DNA of 60,075 bases from positions 1-60,075 of the IMG/VR virus record IMGVR_UViG_3300009508_000005; one strand, given 5' to 3'. Under the pieces are notes generated by a model. That model had not been told where the DNA came from. It made no database searches and saw only the letters and a list, made by a program, of their open reading frames with translations. Within the stretch, counting starts at the first letter, position 1; each line of letters starts with the position of its first letter. This stretch comes from a virus. This document shows positions 40,535-48,847 of the stretch, in pieces. Both the position numbers and the translations under genes were made by a program.

Positions 40535-42318
40535 TCCGGCGCTCGCTGTCAGTTGGCGGGGTCCGCTGGCTGCGGCGGGCTCAGACCTTAGCAGGCATCA
40601 TCAAGGCCAAGGCGGGGGTCAAGCGGGAGGTTCAGGACGGGTATATCTTGGAGGGGCGCAAGAGTAATAACGTGCGTATCGCCACGGTGCTCGACCCACT
40701 CAGCCTGCTGTTCTTTGTCGGCCCTGGTCCGTTCGCCCCCACTGGTAGCTTTGACGGCGGGTACGGATCTACGGACACCCCCACTACTGAGATGGCCCGC
40801 GACAACCTGAACTGGTACTGGCATGTGGATCCACTGCCGCTGGCGGACACCCCATGTCGTAGGCTGTACACCGTGCGCCGTGCTAGTCTCCGGGCGCGCA
40901 GTGAGGCCGACGCTGATACCTCGGCAGAGTACAATGCGTTCCAGCACGGCTCCTTAGAATTCGATACTGGGTACCGCACCTACGGACTGTCCACAGCGAA
41001 AACGATCACGGTCGGTGGGTCGCAGCGCGTTGTGTACTACCGCACGGTTGCGAACCCCGTGTTCTACGCGTTTACGTTCAGCACCTACTACGGATACCCG
41101 AACGGGTCATTCAACGCGGAGGGTGGGTTCGTAACGTCAGATCCTGGTGGCGGAGCGTACGGCCTCGCCATGGACAGCGACTGGTTGGAGAACTACCTTG
41201 GCGACGGATCGCAGGTGGTGATGGATTGGCCCGAGGGGGGTACCAACCCCTACACCATCTGGACCAGTGACAGTGACGGTAGCCGGTTCCAAGCTCCGTG
41301 GATCTACGGATCACTGGTAAGCCATGGTAGTGGGCAGGCTGTGTGGCAGGTGTGCGGCCGCGTTACCCAGGCTCCAGGTGGAACCCGTGATTACTGGGGA
41401 TCTCGTAAGTTAGTCGCCCTGCGAGTAGTGGTAACTGACAACGGCGCCGACGTGTCGCCTACTGCGGTACCGGGCGCAGTTACTTACTACGACCCTGCGC
41501 TCAGCAGTGACCCTGCCCGCGTACCAGACCCTGACGACTCCCCGGATATGTGGCGCCGCAACTCGTTCTGCGCTCCGGCTATCGGTCCGCACGGCGCCAT
41601 GGTTATCGGCCAGACTGTACAGCAGGACGTTGGGTCGCTCGTGTCCCAGTACAGTGCCGTGCTGCTTACCACGTCAGGTGCGTTCGTGGAGCTCGACCTT
41701 ACCGCTGTGGATCCCCGTCGCAAGACTTGGTTCATTGGGGGCGACGAGGTCGATGGTATCGTGTACATGCTGAACCCCTACCTGCGCGATGGTGTCATGG
41801 CGGTGGTCGACGCATCGAACGGGTCCGTCATCGAGGTAGCTGTGCCAACGTGGAAGGCTCCGCTGGCTACTGAGTCCGCAGGTCGCTACTCCGAGGACCA
41901 CATGCGCAACCAAGTGACGTGGATCGGGGACAATCTGCTGGCGTTCCCCGTGGCTGACGCAACGGGACTCACGGTGGCGCTCGCTACTTACGACGTAATC
42001 ACCGGCGCTGTGGTGGTGTCCGCGCCCATGTTCTCCGACACACTCACTAATATGCGCGGTGGTGTATCCAAAGTGGGCGTTGTGCAGCGCCAGATTACGG
42101 CCGAGGACGACACCGTTACCCCCGCTGTCCTACTCGCTGGCTACAACAATGGCACGCTGGCGTCCAGGGTAGCTACCGGGCGCTCCTATATCAGTTACGA
42201 TTCTGGTGTAACATGGAGCCAGATCAGTTCTATCTACGGCCCGTCCAGGGCTATCGGCGTCGTCGGCAACGGGCTCTACTACCCCAAGCCGGGGCAGATG
42301 TGGAGACCGCAGGTGTGA
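40531..42318 (+). CDS. Large tail protein with Asp-box (595 residues, GTG start)
   Basis: GTG at 40531. Repeated strand pairs suggest a beta-propeller or similar. Near the C-terminus SYDSGVTWSQ matches the Asp-box (SxDxGxTW) found in sialidase-like propellers. Other segments include LLFFVGPGPFAPTGSFDGGY and GSLVSHGSGQAVWQVCGRVT. It could bind or cleave surface sugar, or just be a structural propeller. It overlaps the glycosyltransferase gene that follows. Confidence 0.6.
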   Translation: MIRRSLSVGGVRWLRRAQTLAGIIKAKAGVKREVQDGYILEGRKSNNVRIATVLDPLSLLFFVGPGPFAPTGSFDGGYGSTDTPTTEMARDNLNWYWHVDPLPLADTPCRRLYTVRRASLRARSEADADTSAEYNAFQHGSLEFDTGYRTYGLSTAKTITVGGSQRVVYYRTVANPVFYAFTFSTYYGYPNGSFNAEGGFVTSDPGGGAYGLAMDSDWLENYLGDGSQVVMDWPEGGTNPYTIWTSDSDGSRFQAPWIYGSLVSHGSGQAVWQVCGRVTQAPGGTRDYWGSRKLVALRVVVTDNGADVSPTAVPGAVTYYDPALSSDPARVPDPDDSPDMWRRNSFCAPAIGPHGAMVIGQTVQQDVGSLVSQYSAVLLTTSGAFVELDLTAVDPRRKTWFIGGDEVDGIVYMLNPYLRDGVMAVVDASNGSVIEVAVPTWKAPLATESAGRYSEDHMRNQVTWIGDNLLAFPVADATGLTVALATYDVITGAVVVSAPMFSDTLTNMRGGVSKVGVVQRQITAEDDTVTPAVLLAGYNNGTLASRVATGRSYISYDSGVTWSQISSIYGPSRAIGVVGNGLYYPKPGQMWRPQV

Positions 42319-42848
42319 TCGACGTTCATGTTCTGACTCACAGCGGCACCAAGCCTGCGTGGCTGGAAAGATGTCTCCGCTCGCTTGCCCGCGAGGATGT
42401 TACCGTACACGTGGTCGCTGGGGTAGAAGGCAGCGTGGGCGCAGGGCGCGCGAAAGGATACGCGCTCGGCAGTTGTGAGTTCGTGAGCTACGTGGATTCA
42501 GACGACTACGTTATCCCCGGCGGTTACGCGCTGAGCTTGGAAGCGATGGCTACCCACAGAGCTGTCGTACCTCGGGAGTTCGTTGAGTACGGCGATGGCC
42601 GCAGGCACAGATTTACCAAGTCGGGGCACAACGGGGTAGTATATCGGCGCGCAGACATAGAACCGCTGATACCGGCGATGCATGCAGCACCTTACGCAGT
42701 AGACGTGTTGACGCGCAGACAGCTAAAGCCCGCGAAGCTCGAGCATATTGGTTACGTCTGGACAGTTCATAAAGGTGGCTGTCATTCACTGCTTTCACTA
42801 GAAACAATAATGCAGGAGGAAGCACAATGGCTTCTTACGGCCCGGTAA
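42315..42848 (+). CDS. GT2-like glycosyltransferase in the tail gene cluster (177 residues, GTG start)
   Basis: GTG at 42315 overlaps the preceding TGA, with GGAG nine bases ahead. The protein starts VIDVHVLTHSGTKPAWLERC, the first strand and helix of a GT-A fold. YVDSDDYVIPGGY holds the DxDD acidic cluster that binds the nucleotide-sugar and metal. A C-terminal membrane anchor is absent and the protein is short for GT2. It ends inside the next gene (22-base overlap). Placement between two tail genes suggests that it modifies a virion protein or receptor sugar; unproven. Confidence 0.72.
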   Translation: MIDVHVLTHSGTKPAWLERCLRSLAREDVTVHVVAGVEGSVGAGRAKGYALGSCEFVSYVDSDDYVIPGGYALSLEAMATHRAVVPREFVEYGDGRRHRFTKSGHNGVVYRRADIEPLIPAMHAAPYAVDVLTRRQLKPAKLEHIGYVWTVHKGGCHSLLSLETIMQEEAQWLLTAR

Positions 42849-43375
42849 TACTGCGGTTCTTCTCCTTCGACGAGAACACCTACAGCGTGGGTGAAGCAGC
42901 GGTGTTCACGCAGAGCGAAGCCTCGTATGGCGACCCGACTGCAATCTACACGAGTGTGTACCCACTCAACGAGGGCATCTTGTCCGTTCCCTTCGACTAC
43001 ACGGACACCGCCACGTCGATAAACATCCTCAACGATGACGTTCCGGACGGACTGGAATTCATCGACGTTGAGTTCATACCAGTTGTGGCGGGGGTGAGCT
43101 TCCCTATTGACCCACTGAACCCGCCGCCCGAGCTGACTATGGTACTCTCCAACTATTACGCTGGTGGTGTAGTACAGATCGGGGCGTACTCCGGCGGTGA
43201 GTTCTTTGCCATGGGTGAGCAGGAACTGACCATAGACGACAACTTCGGCCTGTACACCTTGTACCTGACCGCGCTGCCAGTGCCACAGGTAGCGTCGTTC
43301 TGGACCGGGTATGTAAACACTTACGAACTGGCTGACACGACTATCCCGCTGCCTCCGCCCCCGGATGTCGGGTAG
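42827..43375 (+). CDS. Candidate receptor-binding protein, N-terminal segment up to in-frame TAG (182 residues)
   Basis: ATG at 42827 has a very strong AGGAGG site. The domain is beta-rich and acidic (VILRFFSFDENTYSVGEAAV; TSINILNDDVPDGLEFIDVE, loosely Calx-beta-like). It ends in a Pro-rich linker LPPPPDVG and then TAG at 43373-43375. The same frame stays open past the TAG and encodes a lectin-like domain. TAG ends several other genes here (for example terminase and portal), so it is not globally reassigned. This segment may be made alone, with a minor readthrough product. Confidence 0.75.
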   Translation: MASYGPVILRFFSFDENTYSVGEAAVFTQSEASYGDPTAIYTSVYPLNEGILSVPFDYTDTATSINILNDDVPDGLEFIDVEFIPVVAGVSFPIDPLNPPPELTMVLSNYYAGGVVQIGAYSGGEFFAMGEQELTIDDNFGLYTLYLTALPVPQVASFWTGYVNTYELADTTIPLPPPPDVG

Positions 43376-43925
43376 TACTGGGTCGGGCAGGGCGGGTACT
43401 ACGCTGGTATCATCACGCAACCCGGTGGCGACCAGTACCATATTATTGTGGCAGACAAGGCGCTCGAAGCATCTGGCCTGTCATGGCGGTCTAATTTCGT
43501 TACCACCCCCGGCGCTTACAGCAACATTGACGGCCCAGCTAACACCGCTGCTCTGGTAGGGATCGCCGCGAGCACCCCGGCTGCTGACTACTGCGCCGGC
43601 CTGACTGTAGACGGACACAGCGATTTTTACCTTATGTCTGGGGCTGACTATGACGACAACGTAGATGGCGGCTGGGAATTCTGTGATGCGTACTTCCTGT
43701 GGCAGCAGCTTGCCCCCTCCCGGAACGTGGAGAACTTTAAGTCAGGCCAAGCGCAGGCGTTTAGCTCAAGTGAGTTCTACTGGTCAAGTACGGAGTCTAA
43801 AGACGGGGGGGGCGTACTACGGCTATGAGGCGCAAGTAACCCGCCTGTCAGACGGGGCTGTGAACATATCATTTGTCACCGGCACCTTTGATCTTGTGCG
43901 ACCTATACGCCGGGTGCCGGTGTAG
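43376..43925 (+). pseudogene. DUF1566/C-type-lectin-like C-terminal domain, split by TAG and by a G8 frameshift
   Basis: Immediately after the TAG the frame continues YWVGQGGYYAGIITQPGGDQ, then YCAGLTVDGHSDFYLMSG and SEFYWSSTES. These are hallmarks of DUF1566-type lectin-like domains. At 43805-43812 there is a run of eight G. As written, the frame ends shortly after (TGA at 43826-43828). With seven G it continues AYYGYEAQVTRLSDGAVNIS to VRPIRRVPV and TAG at 43925, the expected ending of the family. No good internal start with a ribosome site is seen. Typed as pseudogene because the full protein needs two recoding events. Phase variation, readthrough and sequencing error remain open. Confidence 0.7.
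43805..43812 (+). repeat. G8 homopolymer tract in the lectin-like domain
   Basis: Eight consecutive G. Loss of one G restores the family-typical C-terminus. Such tracts change length by slippage in phase-variable genes, and they are also common sequencing-error sites. Confidence 0.9.
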
Positions 43926-43940
43926 CCGGGTTTGCGGCCT

Positions 43941-44270
43941 CTAAGCACCGGTACGCACGTGCGCGTAGTCAGTGTAGCGGACGATCTGGCGAGTCTCCGC
44001 GTCTCGCTGCTTGGTCCACTTCTTGATCTCGCGCACGGTGTACACGGTGACTACCACGTCGTTGCGCACGATCAAGATAGCTCCGCCGGGGGTACGGTGG
44101 TACGTGCACTGGGGGTGCCACTCGCTGCCCTGTTTCTTAGCCAGGGTCAGGCGGCGCAAGCAGTTGACTATGGCCTTGCTGGGGCGACGCAGATCCTCCA
44201 GCTCCACCAGTGCATTCAGGTGAGGGCAGCGTTGGCGCCACCGGTTCATCGCATGATTAGAAAAGTTCAT
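43941..44270 (-). CDS. Small basic protein, last gene of the leftward arm (109 residues)
   Basis: ATG at 44270 overlaps the upstream stop (ATGA). MNFSNHAMNRWRQRCPHLNA and a C-terminal AILIVRNDVVVTVYTVREIK vaguely resemble DUF4258/RelE-like toxin folds (His-Arg helix, then strands), but this is weak. It converges on the receptor-binding gene with only 15 bases between. Confidence 0.62.
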   Translation of the reverse strand: MNFSNHAMNRWRQRCPHLNALVELEDLRRPSKAIVNCLRRLTLAKKQGSEWHPQCTYHRTPGGAILIVRNDVVVTVYTVREIKKWTKQRDAETRQIVRYTDYAHVRTGA

Positions 44271-44740
44271 GGGCGGTAGTACCTCCATAGGTTCTTTATT
44301 GGTTTGCCTTTGCTCCGCGCGTACACCACGCAGTTGCCTGTCCCACCGGCGGTACCATCATGCAGTGCCAGCACCGCAGACGTGTGGTCCACCATCCACT
44401 CGTTGCGCGTCTGCATCTTATGTGCGGCGTACCCGCCCTCACAGACGTAGACTATCTTGGACGCGTAGCTAAGGTACAGGCGGTACAGCTCTTGGCTGCG
44501 GGATGGCCAGTTACCCTCCTGCCCATGGAACGGCACAGCGGCGAGGAACGGAATGCCCAGGTCCATGCACGCTGCGGCCACTGCTTGGTCCCACCCCAGC
44601 GCCATACCGGTGACCACCCCGGTGGGGGCGATCTCCTTGAGGTGGGTGTACGCCAGCCGCTCCAGTGCTACCTGCACCGACCGATCGTATCCGCCGAGCT
44701 TGTCCGGGCGGTGCCCGGTGACGCAGATTATCTTACTCAC
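44267..44740 (-). CDS. SLOG/DUF1273-like Rossmann protein (157 residues, GTG start)
   Basis: The N-terminus IICVTGHRPDKLGGYDRSVQ is the signature of the YpsA/DUF1273 branch of the SLOG superfamily, with GMALGWDQAVAAACMDLGIP as the second motif and a KIVYVCEGGYAAHKMQTRNE segment. SLOG proteins bind or cleave nucleotide-derived ligands, and some sense them in antiphage systems. In a phage it might act on a host signal nucleotide. GTG start with AGGAG eight bases upstream. Confidence 0.78.
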   Translation of the reverse strand: MSKIICVTGHRPDKLGGYDRSVQVALERLAYTHLKEIAPTGVVTGMALGWDQAVAAACMDLGIPFLAAVPFHGQEGNWPSRSQELYRLYLSYASKIVYVCEGGYAAHKMQTRNEWMVDHTSAVLALHDGTAGGTGNCVVYARSKGKPIKNLWRYYRP

Positions 44741-45011
44741 TGGCGCGCTCCTGCCGGGATGCGGGGGCGCCCCCGCAGTGGCGGTAAACCCACTTACTTT
44801 TGCACCCAGGGCAGAGCAGCTTAACGGCCATCAGCGCTTCGTCCAGCAGCGCCTTAGTCTCGTCGCATTGCTGCTCAAGAGCCGCTATCCGCGCCTTGTC
44901 TGCTGCGCTCGCTGCCCCTTGCTTTGCTGCTGTCTCACATGGTCCGCACAAATAGCCAGCCACGCACCTCTCTCCGTGCCCTGTAGTCCGTCCGCAAGAT
45001 TTATCGCTCAT
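44733..45011 (-). CDS. Cys-rich small protein with helix (92 residues)
   Basis: CGRTTGHGERCVAGYLCGPC gives four Cys and a His for one zinc site, and LCPGCKSKWVYRHCGG gives a second set. The helix between (AADKARIAALEQQCDETKAL) shares a word with the gene at 54188-54529; the DNA there is identical over 27 bases (44882-44908 and 54307-54333). Likely a mosaic Ea22-like accessory protein. Confidence 0.68.
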   Translation of the reverse strand: MSDKSCGRTTGHGERCVAGYLCGPCETAAKQGAASAADKARIAALEQQCDETKALLDEALMAVKLLCPGCKSKWVYRHCGGAPASRQERASE

Positions 45012-45448
45012 GGCTTTGCTCCTTGGTGCCCGGTGCGAAACATTTCCTGGATGGTCCGCAGGTCTTCATCTAAGGGTTCGTGGCGAAGGTAAAGCACTAC
45101 AGCTCTCGGGTGCCCTGCGTCCCGGCCGATGCCGGAAAGCTCAATTGCGGCGGGGGCTGGCGATGGTTGCGGGGCGGTGTAGAACGGGATGCCAATGCCT
45201 TTCTTGCATTCCCACCAAATTCGGCGTGGCCTTCCGTCTATAAGCTGGCCCGGCTCGCTGCTTTCCGCAACCCACGCCAGCGGCTCCTGCTCCACCCGCT
45301 CAGCAGGCGTGGGGGACGTGCGGCACACCTTGCAGACTATGCGGCGCTTGTGTCCATAGAACGATCCTTTGCAGTTGCAGCAAATGCATTCGTACTTACC
45401 TTCGCCGCCTGCGTAGTCTTCTGGGAAGCTCTTTGATTCTTCACTCAT
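45008..45448 (-). CDS. Zinc-finger mosaic protein (146 residues)
   Basis: CICCNCKGSF with IVCKVC gives a C4-type zinc finger near residues 20-42. Then comes PAERVEQEPLAW, which also occurs in the 402-residue gene at 54839-56047 with 27 identical bases (45281-45307 and 55715-55741). The C-terminus (RAVVLYLRHEPLDEDLRTIQ) is unlike either. It looks like a shuffled accessory gene. Confidence 0.68.
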   Translation of the reverse strand: MSEESKSFPEDYAGGEGKYECICCNCKGSFYGHKRRIVCKVCRTSPTPAERVEQEPLAWVAESSEPGQLIDGRPRRIWWECKKGIGIPFYTAPQPSPAPAAIELSGIGRDAGHPRAVVLYLRHEPLDEDLRTIQEMFRTGHQGAKP

Positions 45449-45481
45449 AAATTTCTCCGGGTGGGTAATGCCGCTGCCGCG

Positions 45482-48457
45482 CTACTGCACGGCGCCTGCG
45501 GGTTCGATGTAAGTGCCAGCGGCTACGCTGCCAACGATGGATGCGCTGCCAGACAGCGCGGGGTTGTTGAAGTCGATCAACCAGCACCACGTCTGGGCGC
45601 CGCTGAACTGAGTGCCTTTGCCCAGCGTCTGCTTGCGCGCGGGGTCCAGCAGGATGTTCTTCGACATCAGCTCGCCCTGCACTTGCTTGACGTCCATGCC
45701 CCTGTCCTGGCAGAACTTGCGGAAATGCGCCCGGTCGAAGAACAGCTTGCCAGTGTGGCGTTCCAGTCGGATTCGGAGCTGGTCACTGGATGGGTGGATG
45801 GACACTTGGGCCAGCGTAGTGCCTGCTGCTTCGCTCTGCAGCACCAGCATGGCACGCAAGTTGCTGTTGATATAGTCGGACACCATCGACTCAGCAGTGC
45901 GGACAATGTCGGTAATCGTGGTACGCATGCCCTGGATGGTGCGGACGGAGAACGCGAACAGCCGCGCTATGTCCACGTTGGTCATGCCGATCTCGTTGGA
46001 GACCTCGAACGCAGCCAAGATGGTGGCCGGCACGGCGGACCAGAACCGCTCCGAGCTGCTGACACCCGCTGCCTTATCCACTTCGCGGATCCACTCGCGC
46101 ACTCGACCGTGTACCTTCTCCATGTTCTGGATGACGGCGCGGATAAAGGGTTCACCTGCTACACCATAGTGGTTGTTGAGCTGGTCGAAGTTGGCGTCGG
46201 CCTCTTCCTTAGTCAGTGTGTTTGGTGGTACCCGGTATTCAAATATGCGGCTGGCTTCCGCCGAGGCGTCGCCCTTCGCCATAGACAACCTGCTGTGCAG
46301 TGAGGCGTTGGATGTAGACAGTAGCATCGTGTTCCAGTTGCCGAAGTTCTCCTGTGCTTGGCCGTTCTGCTGCAGCTTCTGGCGGCCCTGCCCCTGGGTG
46401 ATGGCGTACGCCAGGTCACTCACGCGCTCAGGGTCCAGGTTGGTGATCTCGTCGTGTGTGACGGGCAGGTTGTTGAGCGTGCCGATCTTGGCGTAGAAGC
46501 CCTTCCACGTATCACGCTCCATGTTCACCCAACCCATCGTAGGTCTGCCCCAGATCGAGTTAGCACACAACGCTGCTGAGGACTTGCCTGTGCCGCGATC
46601 ACCGACGACGGACACGATGGCACCATTGAAGTTGGTGAACCTGAACAGTGGAGCTGCCAGCCCCACTCCGAACGCGAACTGGTGCCCCTCCATACCAGGG
46701 CGCTCGAATATAGCGACGATCTTCTTCCACCCTTCCAAGTCACCCTTGGGCGGGATCCAGTTCAGTGCGTTGCGGATGTTCGTGCTCGGCTCGATGGGGG
46801 TGGACCCGGTTGCACGGACGACGAGGTCGGGCAGTACGAACGATGCGTCATCGTCCTGCCAGCCCAGCTGGGCGTACACGGTTTCAGCCCGCGCGCATTT
46901 CTGTAGTTCTCTTAGATAGGCAACCATATATTGTGTCAAAACCTCTACTTTGCCAGTGTCGACCATGACGCCTGCATCACCTAGCTTGCGGGTCAAAGAA
47001 CGACGGTCATAGAAATCGGCGGCAGGGATGTTGCGCTCCTGCCAACCCTCGTGTGGTAGCCACATGCAGACGACTACGCACAGTGCGTCTTGGCGCTGGT
47101 CAAACACAAGCTTGGACGGGTAGATGTCGAACTCGTAGATCACCTCGTCGAAGTCGATCCCTGTGTCCTTACTGTCCATGTTCATAGCGATGTAGCAGGC
47201 GTCAGCCTCCCGCATCTTTACCCGCTTGAACGGGTGCGGTGGTGGGGGCAGCGCTACTTGCACCATCGCATTGGTCGCTACGTCGTGCACTTCCACGGTG
47301 GGTGCTGGCGCTGCTTCCAGCTCACGTGCTGCTTGCAGCGGCGTCTTGATGTGGCCCCGGTACTTGCAACCAGCGCAGAGCGTTGGGTTGTGCATTTCAA
47401 ACGTGCTGCACAGGGTAGGGCCAGTGCCGCTGTTTTCGTGCTGGATAATCTTGCTGTCCACGTTGTCCACGCTATAGCCGGAATAGCCTTGGCTCATTGC
47501 GTGGATACCCTTGTGGCCTTTCTCCGCGAACCGCAGGCAGCCGATCATCGCGTACCACTGCGGCTCGCTGACTGCACCTGGGTTCTGCAGCTGCCACAAT
47601 AACTGCGGGCACTTCTTGACCACGGCACTGGCAAGCGGTGGGGCGATGCCGGCCCCTTGCGCCGCGTCCACGTTAATATTAACCGCGGGGATCAGGTTGC
47701 GCAGGTGCTCTGGTATGGCGCCCAGCATGCTCTGCGGCTCGACGTACTGCTGTGGGACGGACACTGCGTACTGGTCTTTCAGTCGGTCGATCAGTCCAGT
47801 CATAAAGTCGGTGTCGCTGACCACGCCCTCGACGCCTACCTGGACTGGACGCGGGGTGCCCGTCTTCCAGTTGAACGTGCCGACCGGGCGTAGGACAGAC
47901 GCAGGGTCTGACGTACGCGACGGGTCCGCGCGGAGCTTAGCACTGACTGTCAGCGCCTTGAGGGTCGCTGCGTATTTGTACCACTCCGACGCATCTAATG
48001 GCTGGGTGAGCGGCCAGTACACGTGGATACCACCGCCCGAGCTGGTGATGAACGGCTTGGGCAGGCCCATCTGCGCGATGAACGACTTGAGCGCGGTGAG
48101 CGCTTCGGGTACAGACGGGTACTTACTTGCGTCGTCCGGGCCGATGTCGATGTCCAACCAGAACGCCTTGGTCTGGTCGCTGTTCTTCCCGCCCCGGATC
48201 TTAACTCCGGCCGCGTCGCGCTGAGCCTTGTTCATGTGCGTGAAGTCTTCGCGGACTGTAGACAGCGCGAAGAACACATCGCGGCCATCGGTCTCGGACA
48301 GGTGCGACGCAGCAGCGGCAGCGGACTCGATGGACGGGTAGCAGGAGTGCTTGTGGTACTTGTGGGTCTCGCCGTCCTTTACAAATGAGGTCGGGACGGA
48401 GAGCAAATAGAGCCCTTCGCTCGGCCATACGAGGCGCAGAAAGTTAAGCGTATTCAC
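45482..48457 (-). CDS. Primase-helicase (AEP primase plus helicase, 991 residues, GTG start)
   Basis: The N-terminal ~300 residues are an archaeo-eukaryotic primase (PrimPol-like) domain: DID at 102-104 in FWLDIDIG, SSGGGIHVYW at 139-148, then the VLRPVGTFNWK conserved segment. A Cys cluster LCAGCKYRG follows near residue 365. The C-terminal half is a DUF927-like/SF3-type ATPase: VVGDRGTGKSSAALCANSIW (Walker A near residue 620) and LPVTHDEITNLD (Walker B). GTG at 48457 has GGAGG five bases upstream. It should unwind the fork and prime synthesis for the family A polymerase. It is the most likely initiator at the control region. Confidence 0.88.
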   Translation of the reverse strand: MNTLNFLRLVWPSEGLYLLSVPTSFVKDGETHKYHKHSCYPSIESAAAAASHLSETDGRDVFFALSTVREDFTHMNKAQRDAAGVKIRGGKNSDQTKAFWLDIDIGPDDASKYPSVPEALTALKSFIAQMGLPKPFITSSGGGIHVYWPLTQPLDASEWYKYAATLKALTVSAKLRADPSRTSDPASVLRPVGTFNWKTGTPRPVQVGVEGVVSDTDFMTGLIDRLKDQYAVSVPQQYVEPQSMLGAIPEHLRNLIPAVNINVDAAQGAGIAPPLASAVVKKCPQLLWQLQNPGAVSEPQWYAMIGCLRFAEKGHKGIHAMSQGYSGYSVDNVDSKIIQHENSGTGPTLCSTFEMHNPTLCAGCKYRGHIKTPLQAARELEAAPAPTVEVHDVATNAMVQVALPPPPHPFKRVKMREADACYIAMNMDSKDTGIDFDEVIYEFDIYPSKLVFDQRQDALCVVVCMWLPHEGWQERNIPAADFYDRRSLTRKLGDAGVMVDTGKVEVLTQYMVAYLRELQKCARAETVYAQLGWQDDDASFVLPDLVVRATGSTPIEPSTNIRNALNWIPPKGDLEGWKKIVAIFERPGMEGHQFAFGVGLAAPLFRFTNFNGAIVSVVGDRGTGKSSAALCANSIWGRPTMGWVNMERDTWKGFYAKIGTLNNLPVTHDEITNLDPERVSDLAYAITQGQGRQKLQQNGQAQENFGNWNTMLLSTSNASLHSRLSMAKGDASAEASRIFEYRVPPNTLTKEEADANFDQLNNHYGVAGEPFIRAVIQNMEKVHGRVREWIREVDKAAGVSSSERFWSAVPATILAAFEVSNEIGMTNVDIARLFAFSVRTIQGMRTTITDIVRTAESMVSDYINSNLRAMLVLQSEAAGTTLAQVSIHPSSDQLRIRLERHTGKLFFDRAHFRKFCQDRGMDVKQVQGELMSKNILLDPARKQTLGKGTQFSGAQTWCWLIDFNNPALSGSASIVGSVAAGTYIEPAGAVQ

Positions 48458-48466
48458 ACACGCCTC

Positions 48467-48796
48467 CTATTTTTTAGCGTTCAGTTTCAGGAGCAGGGAG
48501 GCGATAAGTTCGCGTCGGTCGGCGTGCTTGGCGGTGCTCTTGAATGAGTGGTAAGGAGTGCCACCCTTAGCAGCGTTGAACGCATTCAGTGCGTTAATGC
48601 CATCAGTTACTGGACGGGCCCGGTGCCAATACAGACGGTGTACTTCTGCGTTGCCTCGGGCAGCGCGGATCCAGCGACAGAACGTGTTCGGGTTAATGTT
48701 GAATATGGCAGCGCAATCACGGCCACTGGTCCCTGTTGCGGCGCAGAACGCCAGCAGCAGTGCCAGGAAATCGGCCCTTTCTTTTTCGTTTAACAT
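48467..48796 (-). CDS. HTH-like small protein (109 residues)
   Basis: MLNEKERADFLALLLAFCAA, then CAAIFNINPNTFCRWIRAAR, which reads as a helix-turn-helix (INPNTFCRWIRA recognition helix). The C-terminus is helical, ending LLLKLNAKK. It lies between the SSB-like gene and the primase, so a DNA-binding accessory role in replication is plausible. Confidence 0.65.
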   Translation of the reverse strand: MLNEKERADFLALLLAFCAATGTSGRDCAAIFNINPNTFCRWIRAARGNAEVHRLYWHRARPVTDGINALNAFNAAKGGTPYHSFKSTAKHADRRELIASLLLKLNAKK

Positions 48797-48816
48797 GTGT
48801 TGCTCCTTGTGAGTTT

Positions 48817-48834
48817 GGGGGTCCGAAGACCCCC
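48817..48834 (-). promoter_or_regulatory. Intergenic hairpin with UUCG tetraloop
   Basis: On the minus strand GGGGGTC TTCG GACCCCC: a 7-pair stem closed by the very stable C(UUCG)G loop. It lies between the SSB-like gene and the HTH gene. No T-run follows, so it probably protects or processes the message rather than ending it. Confidence 0.6.
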
Positions 48835-48847
48835 GCGCCTGACTATC

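Noticed and set aside
43376-43925. Diversity-generating retroelement variable gene
   Set aside because: The lectin-like domain fits, but no reverse transcriptase or template repeat is present anywhere in the closed genome.
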